Below, in pieces: positions 22,634 through 31,578 of a DNA stretch of 64,000 nucleotides. Under the pieces are notes generated by a model. It did no database searches. It worked only from the letters and a program-made list of their open reading frames with translations, and was not told where the DNA came from. The translations under genes and the position numbers were made by a program. This DNA is from Mrakia gelida (lineage: Eukaryota; Basidiomycota; Tremellomycetes; Cystofilobasidiales; Mrakiaceae), in the NCBI GenBank assembly GCA_024345305.1, contig BRON01000012.1, positions 1 to 64,000 of the forward strand, in the 5' to 3' direction. Within the stretch, counting starts at the first letter, position 1. Each line of letters begins with the position of its first letter.

Positions 22634-25042
22634 CCTTCTCGCAGTTATTCGATCCCTCCGGTCCACTCAGAGCGTGATCCAAGACCTGCGAACGAGCGTG
22701 AACGAAGCCAAGTCAGCCCAATCGTCCCTCCCCTCCTCCCCTTCCAACCGTCCAACTCTCTCAGACCCGTCACCCTTCGACAAAAGCACTCACCTCAATG
22801 GCCCTAGCCCTACTCAACTTCTTCTCCTTCATACAGATCACCATCAGCTCGACCCCCTCGCTCCCGAGGACACCTCTCGGGTTCCGCGAGCGTCGAGCAT
22901 AGAGCGTCGAAGGCGTTCTCCGTGAACTCGGCTTCTTCTGGTTGGTTCGGAGGAGTCGGATCTTCGGTATTTCTAAGAGCGCAAGCGAGCGAGCGATAGC
23001 GATAGCGAGTGAAGTCGGACGAGAAGGACGAGGGGGGAAGGGGAGGAGGGGAGGGTCAGCTTGAGCTCGACGGACGCGACGAAGGAGGGGACGAAAGGAA
23101 AACGATTCGAGTGACGCAACGACAGAACCTTCAACAAGGTATCCACCCCTTGCAGCGCACCGAGTTTCAGTCGATTCGGTCGGGATTGCTGGAGGAGGAT
23201 GGCGAGGATCTGCCGGACGAAAGGAAAAGAAACGAGCGAAGAAGCGAGTCAGTTCTCGTTCGTTCGTTCGATCCATCGTTCTTCTTCGCTAACCGAGGTG
23301 AAGTGGCAGCTCACCTCCGAAGCATACTGCTTGTTGGAATCGTACTCCTTGACGCCGATCCTCTTGAGGAGCCATTCGAGCGCGGTGGTGGTGGAGACGA
23401 GCGTTTCGGCGAGGGCGGGGTTGAAGGAGAGGAGGTTTTCGAAGATGCCTGTGAGGGGTGGGTTGCGAAGGTAGGGTGAAGTAAATGAGTGGGAAGGAGA
23501 GTGGGAAGGAGAGAGAAGTTGAGAAGGGAAGGGGAAAGTGGGTCAGCAAAGGGGAGGGGGATGATGTAGGCGGCGAGGCAACGAGGAGCAGAGCAGGTCG
23601 AAGACTCACCAAGCGTCTGGAAAACACCCCGTCGATCCGTCTCCTCCTTCTCGTCGAGTCTTGAGAGGTTGGCGATCAGGAGTTCGAAGATGTTGACGTA
23701 GAGCTGTGGGAGGGCAAAGACGCGTTCGAAGAACGAAGGCGATCAGCTCCTTCGTTCCCGCTCCCTGCCCCTCTGCCTTTCATCCCGCCCACCATCTCAC
23801 GACTCACCAAAGCTCCCACCAGTACAGCCGTCCCCTTCTCCCCCTCCTCCTCCTCGTCGTCCTCCTCCTCGTCCCCCTGCTCGACATCCTCGTCCGTCAG
23901 CTCCACCAGCACCTGCACCACGTCTGACGCGATATCGGAGTTCTCGTGATCCGAGGAGCTCCGAGAGGATTCGAACGTTAGAGGTTTCGCCCTTGAGAAG
24001 CTCGGGGTAGAAGAGTTTGGGGTTTTGAGGGAGGAGGGTGGTGAGCGAGTGGAGGGAGGAGTCGAGGTTGGATTCGGAGTCGATGAGCCTGGGAGGGGCG
24101 AAGGGAGGGGGGTTAGTTGGGCTTGGTTGGGCGAAGGCAGGATGGTGGAGAGCTTCTGTTCTCCATGCCACTAAGAGAGCGAAGAGGATTGCAGAGCCAA
24201 ACGAGACGCGTCCAACTCACTCCTCGGGCTCGTCAGGAAACTTGACCCTCATTTCCTGGTTCTTCTTGACGGTCCTCTCGAACTGGATCAGCTGGCGACG
24301 GAGAGCGGGGAGAGTAACCTTCTCCTCTCCGAGTCCATCTTCTCCAGCTTGGTCGAACCTGGTAATCGAAGACAAAGGGGAGGGTGAGCTTTCGAGCGCG
24401 AAGGGAGGAAGGAAGGGAACGGAGGTCGAGCTCACATGTCGAAGATGACCTTCTGATCCTCGTTGAGTCCTCCTCCAAACATCCTCCCCTCGTCGTCCTC
24501 ATCCGCAAAGTAGTCGGCGTCTCCCCCAGCTGGCGAGCGAACAAGGAAAAGAGAGAAGCGAAGGGAGGAGGATGGGCGGTGAGCTCGCATCTCCCTTCCC
24601 ATGCCTCCCCTTCCCCATCCTCCCTGCTTTGTTTACTCACGAGCGAAATCATAAGGGTCTTCCCTCTCTCTCTATTCCTCCTCCTCTTCATCCACCACTG
24701 TCGCTCTCCTCTTTCCGTTCGATTTCGCGGAGGGTTGCTCGTCCGGAGAGGAGGGAAGGAACTTTACAAGCTCCTCTGTTGGGAAGCGAACGAGGACAAG
24801 ACGAGTTCAGCTTTGAGCTCAGATTCTAAGGATGAGAGGATCTGAGACTCACCAGCGGAAGGTAGATCTCCAAACGCTTTCCTCTTGCCCAGACTCGAAG
24901 CGGGGATAGAGGGAACCTGAGAAAGCGAGCGCGAAGGGAGGGGAGGAGGTCAGCTCGACGGTTTCTCTCTCGTCCGCCCGGCAGACCTTCCTTTCTCCAT
25001 TAGGCGAGAGCTACTGACCTTGAACATCTTGTCGATATCCAT
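22634..25042 (-). pseudogene. Broken second copy of CTNNBL1
   Basis: Collinear with the intact gene at 31579-35193, introns included, starting from the same MDIDKMFK at 25042. Three kinds of damage are visible. First, a CAG in the intact copy is TAG here (24674-24672), ending the protein in its acidic N-terminal region. Second, there is a one-base insertion at about 23957 in the exon reading RILSELL (GGATCACG against CAGTCACG). Third, similarity ends near 22634 inside the exon encoding GPEGSDN, so the whole C-terminal part is missing. Many other exons remain intact, so the duplication is fairly recent. A truncated N-terminal peptide could still be made. Confidence 0.88.
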
Positions 25043-25261
25043 CTTGCTGCTAGGTCTCCTTTGAAGGATGGATGTGAGGGTGGTCGTTAGGGTTCCCGTC
25101 AAGCTCCCTCCCTCGAAACGAAGACAAGTCCAGAGCGACTCGAGAGCTCCCTTCGCCCAGCAACCGTCACTCCACTCTCGACTCGATCAGTATACACAGA
25201 CACCGACCCAACACCCTCAGCCTCACCCTCTCTTCTCACTCGCTTCGCTTCACTCTTCTCG
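25043..25261. promoter_or_regulatory. Duplicated divergent promoter (pseudogene copy)
   Basis: The 219 bp between the two start codons, nearly identical to 35194-35413. It is conserved although both genes it serves are broken. Confidence 0.6.
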
Positions 25262-26498
25262 ATGGATCAATCCGCCTACGACGTTGAGGCCTGGCAAACG
25301 GTGAGCTCACTCCTTCCTCCTTCTCCTTCCCCTTCGCTCCTTTCTACTCTCGCTGACCTCCCCTTCCTTCGTTCGCAGTACTACGAGAGTCAAGGCTACG
25401 ACTCTGCCACCGCCGCTTCTTACGCCTACTACGCTTACTCTCAAGCTCAAGCGGCTGTGGCTGCTCCAGTGGCAAGCTCGAGCTCGGCAGATTGGGTGAG
25501 CTCAACGTTCCCTTCTCCTTCTCCTCCTCTCCCTTCTTTCCTCGACATCAGCGTCGCTCCATACATAGCTCGAACACCCATGCTAACTCCTCTCTCTCCT
25601 CTCTCGATCTCGTCTTGCTCCTCGCTCCCTCCTCGCCAGTACGCCTCGCAATCAGCACCCATCATCAACCCCTGGGACGAGGTCCCTCAGCAGCAGCAGC
25701 CCAACCCGTACGGAGTTCTCTCTCCTCAAGAGGAGTACTCAGAGAAGGACGCCAAGACCGAGCCGGAAGGAGGGAAGATTAAGGGGAAGGAAGCGTGATC
25801 AGGAAGGGGGCGGAGAACGTGCGAGATGAGTGAGTTCGACTCGACGCGACGTCCTTCGGTCTGGTCCTGGCAAGCGAGCACTCCTCGCTTCGATCCTCTC
25901 GCCCAAGCTTGTGTGTACAGAGAGAGCTGACTGTCCTTCTCTTCGATTGTCTTGCTTCGTTGGTTCACAGCGAAACCCTCATCGAATGGGATACATGGTG
26001 CCGACTCTTCGTCTCGAACGACTGCACGGAGAAGGTCCTCACGGAAGCGTTTCCATGTACAAGACTTTCCAGAAGGCTAAGGCCACTAAGGTTTGACTGA
26101 GTAACAAGGTGAGCAGCTCGTTCACCATCCAAAATCCTTTCTCTTCTCCATTCCACTTCTCCCCCGTCCCGCCTCGGAGTTCTCCTCCCTTCTCGCGTTC
26201 GCTGACTCCCCACCCTCCTCTTCCCCTCCTTCCTCTCCCTTCCAGCTTCCCACCCCACCCTCCCTCTGCTTCGTCCGCACCAGTCCGAATACGCCTTCCT
26301 CGCCTTCTCGGACCCGGAGGACTCTCTTCTCGCGTGGAAACAGATGGACGCGAAGTACGTTGGGAACCGTCCGATCCGACTTTCCAAGGCGACCACGACC
26401 GTCAGGAGTGTGGAGATCGGGCACGGTAAGGCCAAGATGTTTGATAAGGCTACTGGGAAGGGTGGGGTGGGAGTGGGAGCTAAGGGGGGGGGGATTTG
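25262..26498 (+). pseudogene. Broken second copy of RBM42-like gene
   Basis: Begins like the intact gene at 35414 (MDQSAYDVEAWQT) and keeps exons 1-2 with their introns. In exon 3 a short deletion just after GGKIKGK (eight bases where the intact copy has twelve) shifts the frame to a TGA at about 25796-25798. The exon encoding the first half of the RNA-recognition domain has lost or changed several bases, so that the WDPKWFRLFVSDV region no longer reads through, and FSKYKTF is replaced by out-of-frame sequence. The last exon, including KMFDKA, is still recognisable, though its end differs. A 100-aa N-terminal peptide without an RNA-binding domain could still be encoded. Confidence 0.88.
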
Positions 26499-26649
26499 AG
26501 CGGGTTGAGGGAAGAGGTTGGGTGGGGTGGGGGGGAGGTCGAGAGGGAGGGTTGGGTGGAAGCGTTTGGTTGGTTGTTTGGCCAATGGGAGATGACGATG
26601 TGGTGCTGTTATTAACGGCAGCTGAGAGAGAGTTTTTCAGCTCCCCTCA

Positions 26650-27009
26650 TCCCTCTCCCAACTGTCGATGGACAGCACGACGCTCCCCCTCAGACGCAGC
26701 TGCTTCGCGGGGAGCCCAGCTCGACTCATGAAGTGGTTCGGACGTTGGAGAGGCTAGCCACCGGATTCGACCTCAAGGCAGTCAAAACGAGGTAAGCTCT
26801 CGTATCGTCCTTCGTCGATCCGAGCGGTCGCTGACTCGTTTTCTTTCTCGTCTCTGCAGCACTACCGCCATCCCCATTGACCCTGAGTCCTTCAGAACCT
26901 TCTCCAGGTGTAATATAGTGTAGATACCCTCTGCCTCCGGTCTCGACTCGGACTGACGTCCCTTCCGTCTTTCCCTTCGCGCAGAGCTGGCCTCGTTGAC
27001 AAGGAGTGA
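26650..27009 (+). pseudogene. 3' remnant of an F-box gene
   Basis: Three C-terminal exons matching the end of the F-box gene at 37439-39913: EVVRTLERLATGFDLKAVKTR, then PIDPESFRTFSR, then AGLVDKE and a stop, against EEVLRALERPGSGFDLES, PIVPKSLESFLR and AGLVDRER in the intact gene. Intron positions agree. The F-box and the middle of the gene are absent, so about 2 kb was deleted or never copied. It occupies the same place relative to RBM42 as the intact gene does. Confidence 0.8.
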
Positions 27010-27239
27010 ACTCGGCGCGTCTTCGACCTCAAGCCCCGTTCCGCAGAGGAGGAAGGGTGTGCTTAATGGAGACAGGTCATGTTTGAACTAAACCGGCCCC
27101 TTCTCGTTCCCTCCCAAGCCCTCTCGTGGTTCTCTCCAGTACCCTCGCTCGCTCGCTCAACAGCAGCGCACGCCGTCTCGCAATCTCGTCGCTCGACTCG
27201 TCGGATCTGCCTCGGTCTTTCCTTTCTTACTCTACCCTA

Positions 27240-27910
27240 CCCGGCCTACCTCTACGAATCTCTTTCACGATGAACCCATACCTTTCCCATCAATCCCAAC
27301 TCGCTCTTTCCTTCCTGCGTTCCATTCCCACCTCGCGATCCTCAGTGAGTCGCTCCGACCGCCCCAGCCCTTCGAATGTTCGCTCGAAACTCGACCCTCG
27401 ATCCCACCTGTGACGTTTCTCTCCCTTTCTTCCATCAGACCTCATCAACTTCATAACCTACGACCATCCACATCCTATCCATCAAGCTTTCTCGTCAAGC
27501 CTTCACCTCCCGTGCGTCGAGCTCTCTTTGTTCTCGTCCGTCGCTCGATGCCCTCGCTGACGGACGCGTCTTTCTCCCCCCCTGCCCTCCCTCTTTCCAC
27601 CGACCAGACCATCCACGTTCACTCACTCGGAACTACACGGTCCCTCAACTTTCCCTCTCATCTCGAACCGAGTTGACACAGGAAGCTCTGCGACGAAGGA
27701 CAGGTCGCTCGAGGTACGTTCGCGTTCGTTCTCTTCTCTTCCCTCCCTCCCTGCTCTTCCTCTTCCTCTCGTCCGCCAACTGACCCATCTCCCCTCTTCT
27801 CCTACATTCTCCCTGTTAAGTTAGACTCAGCGATCGCGTTCGAATCAGCTGTCAAGGTCGCCATCGCTCGACAAACGATCCATGACGACCCCGTCGTTGT
27901 CGTTTCCTTG
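27240..27910 (+). pseudogene. Degenerate copy of locus C
   Basis: Base-level similarity to 4320-4990 across exon-like and intron-like parts. Shared landmarks include the GTGAGTCGCT(C/T)CGACC donor region, GTGCGTCGAGCTCTCTTTGT and ACCATCCAC(A/G)(C/T)TCACTCACTC. Stops interrupt the frame that stays open in the left copy: TAA soon after the second acceptor, and TGA in the TIHVHSLGTT exon. The coding potential is lost here. Confidence 0.55.
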
Positions 27911-28470
27911 CCCGAGCGAGAAGAGAGAGAACGAGCAAGGCATGATTCGGTAGAGAGAACGTTTAAGGCGAGTCGAGTGTGTAGTGTAGTGTAAGTAGCG
28001 CGCAGAGAGAAGGAAAAGAAAGAGAGAGAGAGAGGCTAGCGAGGAAGGAAAGTGTGCGGCTAGGCAAAGGGAGGGAGGAAACGAAAGTGATCAACAAGAG
28101 AGAGAGAGAGCAGGACGTTAAGCAGTAGTAAGGATGAAGGGAGAGAGAAGGAGGAAGCGCATGAGAGTAGTCGGGAAAAGAGAGAGGTACGTAAAGGCGT
28201 CGCAAGAGGTTGTGTGAGAAGGAAAGAGAGGGAGGGAGGGGGTGAAAGCAAAGGGAGTCGTGAAACGAAACGGTCGAACGAAAGAGGGGTCCTACAAGAG
28301 AGAGGAGGGAAAAGAGGGAGGAGAAGAGTCAGTGAACAGACTGTTTAAGACAAAGGAGAAGAGAAACGAGAAAAGGAACGCGTCGAAAGGAGGAAGAACG
28401 AACCGAAAGCCGAGGGTGAAAAACCTATCCCCAAATCCCCTTCTCTTATTCATTCCCCCACAGCGGGAGT
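27911..28470. other. Low-complexity GA-rich intergenic sequence
   Basis: Purine-rich, with GAGAGA runs and no exon seen. It corresponds in position to the 5130-5776 region near gene D. Confidence 0.4.
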
Positions 28471-28596
28471 CTGGATGTTTGAACGACGAAGAACGAAAAA
28501 GGACGCGAGGTCAGTCGACTGGATCGCGCTGAGCTCGAGTTGACCTCGTCCAACCAGATCCTTCTATGCATAGAAATCCGAAAACTCACCCGGACC

Positions 28597-28938
28597 CTAG
28601 ACTCTAAACTCGCGATACTGTCCCCAACTTTCGAGATCCTTAGTCTTGAGCAACTTCTCATCGAGGTAGTACCACACAGCGAACGCGCTCTGTTTAGCGT
28701 CGTCGGGGTGGCGAGGCCCTTGGTGCTTGAAGTAGTATTCCATCACCGCCTCCCTCTCCCTCCTCGCCTCCATGCTCCAACCAGCGGTGAGATAAGCTCT
28801 CACGTCGTTGTCGAATTCCTCCCGGGTGGGAGCTGTCCCAAGGGCGCACTTCTTGCAAAACTCGAAGAGCTTGTCGAGTTTGAACGAGTCGGGGAAGTCG
28901 ATGAAGACCGGTTGGATAGGGTTGGGGGGAGCCGCCAT
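28597..28938 (-). CDS. D2: short paralogue of gene D, single exon
   Basis: A 113-aa protein, MAAPPNPIQPVFIDFPDS..., ending in WGQYREFRV and a TAG exactly where gene D has a GAG codon before its first intron. It keeps the unknown domain (REEFDNDVRAYLTAGW, then AVWYYLDEKLL, LESWGQY) but has neither the Ser/Pro-rich N-terminus nor the repeated exon tail. Its 5' flank and the sequence just past the exon (matching gene D's first intron, 28481-28555 against 7868-7955) are almost identical to gene D, whereas the exon is strongly diverged. The open frame is intact. Function unknown; whether it is expressed is not visible from sequence. Confidence 0.6.
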   Translation of the reverse strand: MAAPPNPIQPVFIDFPDSFKLDKLFEFCKKCALGTAPTREEFDNDVRAYLTAGWSMEARREREAVMEYYFKHQGPRHPDDAKQSAFAVWYYLDEKLLKTKDLESWGQYREFRV

Positions 28939-29925
28939 TGGGAGGAAGTCGGGGAGAGGGGAGGGGAGGAGAGAGAGAGAGGAGTTGGGAGGGTTGAGAG
29001 AGAGAGGGAGATCTCGTGTGAGAGAAGGAAGGAAGAAAGGATGGATGGACGGACGGGAGGGAGTGTGTGGTTGGGAGGGAGGAGGGGATGGGGGAGGCGC
29101 TTGCTTTTCAATGTCGTTTTTTACGCAGCAGGGAAGCGACTACTCAAGGGAAAATGGGTTGAGAGAGGTATAGAGAGGGAAGGAAAGAAGAGGATGTAGC
29201 TTTTGATAGGACGAAAAGGGGTGATAGAGGAAGAGAGGGAGAGAGAGGAGGAGGGGAGAGGTGAGCTCGAGCTCAACTCGAGACGTTTCTTTCTTGTTTG
29301 GGACCATGGGCGAAGGAGGAGGAGAGACCCGTTTCGAGCAAAGAAGAGCGAGAGAAGAACAGATTAGAGGGTAGAGCGAGCGAAAACTTCCTATCCTATG
29401 TCGTCTCCGAGTCCTCTATAGAGATCAGCAACAGCAACAGCAAGAGCCGAGAGGAAGAGGGCCGGTTCCGAGCTCGAGGGCTGAAGAACCAAGCAGGCGT
29501 TCAAGTCCGAGAGCGTCTGAAGCAGTAGAGACGAAGAGTTGTGACTGCTGAGAACGACAGTCACGAGGAGATATATGCTTTCTATGTCGAGCCCAGGTGG
29601 TAAGCTCGTGGGCATCCTCGCTGAAGCTGGGGAGCCGAAGGGAAGCTCACGAGAGCACCCCGGAGGAGGGAGGGAGGGAGCAGGAGGAGGGGAGGTGAGT
29701 CGAATGAGAACGAGGCTCAGCATGCATAGAAGGCTGGGAGAGAAAAACGAAGACCAGAATACGAAAGTCAGAGGTTGGAACTCGCGCTGGACGAGATTTG
29801 AGAGCTGTGGGTGTACTGAAAGTATGGATACCGAGCACTCAAAGACGAGGGGAAGGGAAAGCGTCGAGCTCAACTTTCAGTCGGTTCCAGTCGAAGGCCA
29901 GAACGGCTCACAGATCTCGTATTTG
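28939..29925. repeat. Direct repeat, right copy: 5' flank of D2
   Basis: Nearly identical to 8499-9475. It carries a 9-bp insertion near 29494 and a few substitutions, which increase towards the distal end where similarity stops. 29926-30163 is unique and without a recognised gene. Confidence 0.8.
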
Positions 29926-30163
29926 GCCCCGGAAAGTTGATGAGGAGGAACAGCATGAGTATGCGGATGCGTACGAGCTACTGATATGGATTTCGGGGAT
30001 AAAAAGAAGGGAAAAGGAGCGGCGAAAAGGGGATAAAGGATGGGCGAAGGAGGAGGAGGCGGGTTGACCTTCAACCGCATCATCCTCCTCCTCCCTTCCT
30101 TCCCTTCTCCTTTCTTTCCTACCCACCCGGAACCCAGACTCGCTTCTCTGTCCTTTTCCCAAG

Positions 30164-31243
30164 ATGCCAACCTCGGCTCCTCGGATACCCACGTTCGACT
30201 TCCAGCCTGACAGCCCGGTCGCTGGGTCAGGACAAGTCCCAACCTCTGTCGATGCTTGTAAGCTCAACTTTCCCTCATCCACTCCTCCGCCTCGCCACTG
30301 GTCTTTTCGATTCAGTTCGGATACCCTTTCGCGTTGTCGCGACGCTTTCTATCCGCTGACTCACTGCCTCTCTGACCTCCTTGATCAAGACATCGCTCAA
30401 GAGGAGGCTGCTGCTGCCGCCGCCGAAGCTCGTCGAAAGGAGGAGGAACCAGCAGCCAGGGACGAACCAGCAGCACAGCTCCCTCCCCGAGTTATCTCGA
30501 ATCCTGCTGAGAGGGTGAGGGCTTTCGATGACCTCCTTTCGCTCGAAGATCGTAAGCACATCAGCAGTTGAACGGCCGACCTCTCTTGGACCTCCCCGCA
30601 GATGGAGTGGAATCAGTTCTCTTTGCGTTCGACTCACCCACTAACACGTCCCTTCCTCTCTTCTTCCTTCTCTTGCTCCAGTGCATTGGAACGGTTTTCG
30701 ACGGGTCGAATTTGCTCTCCCTAACCCAAAGAGTCGAGGGGTCCTGAATACTGCCGTGAATGGTGAGTTCATCCTTCCGTCTTCGAACAGAATACTCGTC
30801 GCGTCTCGAACTTCGTTTTCCGTGCGGGCGCTGACAGCTCCTGTTCCTCCCCCTTCCCTTCTTCCGCCTTCTTCCCACTCCAAAAGGAACTTGGAATCGT
30901 CCTCATCTCAACCCGGCTCCAAAAGTCCCCGTCGTCGGTTCTCGTGAGTTCATCGTCCCTGGACCAAAGCAACGCGTCGTCGTCTCGACTTCCGTTACGT
31001 TTCTGTCTCTCCTCATCGTCTCTCTCCGACTGACAAAGCCTTGCTCCCCTTCTGTTCCCCTCCGCTATATGTTCCCTCTGGTCCTCAGCGGAGCAACCGA
31101 AAGTCGCCGCCGCTCCTCCTCCTAACCCTCCTCCCGTCATCATCCCCGTCGAGGCCAAGGAGGTTGACCCTCGACTTGATCCCGTCGCTGGGAGAACGAG
31201 GTCGAAGATCGGACGGAAGGTGATGGGGGAACACAACCAGTAG
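30164..31243 (+). CDS. Small hypothetical protein, Ala/Glu- and Pro-rich
   Basis: 182 aa in five exons: 30164-30257, 30390-30551, 30682-30762, 30887-30943, 31089-31243; the sum is in frame. It starts MPTSAPRIPTFDFQPD. An Ala/Glu helix follows (QEEAAAAAAEARRKEEE), then HWNGFRRVEFALPNPKS and a Pro-rich stretch. The C-terminus is basic (RTRSKIGRKVMGEHNQ). I do not recognise a family. The second acceptor is AAG rather than CAG. It lies convergent to CTNNBL1, 335 bp away. Confidence 0.6.
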
Positions 31244-31578
31244 TTCTTGTCAAAAAGGATGGGTGCTCGTTCTCTTGCTTGTTTTCACGTTATCCGTCTC
31301 TCCTTGCTTCGTTTGCTTGTCGTTTTGTTGTTGTGTTTCTTTCGCTCTCTCTCTCTCGCTCGCACGCTCGCTACTTCACGATCCTCTTTAACGTTTATTC
31401 AAAGATATGGTTCATCTTCTTTCTCATCGCTCGATGCTCGTTCGAGAAAGGTGCAGCAGCGGGGAACCATCCTCGAAAGCACGCGCTCGTCTTTCTTCAA
31501 CTCGAGCTCCTCGTCCCAGCTTCCTTGAAGTCTCGGCAAGACATCTGATCCTCAAGTCAAAGCGAAGAGCACATAGGC

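Noticed and set aside
24600..24700. TAG in the CTNNBL1 copy as a sequencing error
   Set aside because: A single substitution alone could be an error, but the independent one-base insertion and the missing 3' end in the same copy make true decay more likely.
28000..28350. GA-rich stretches as simple-sequence transposon tails
   Set aside because: No terminal repeats, target-site duplication, reverse transcriptase or transposase sequence nearby. Purine-rich spacers are general in this window.
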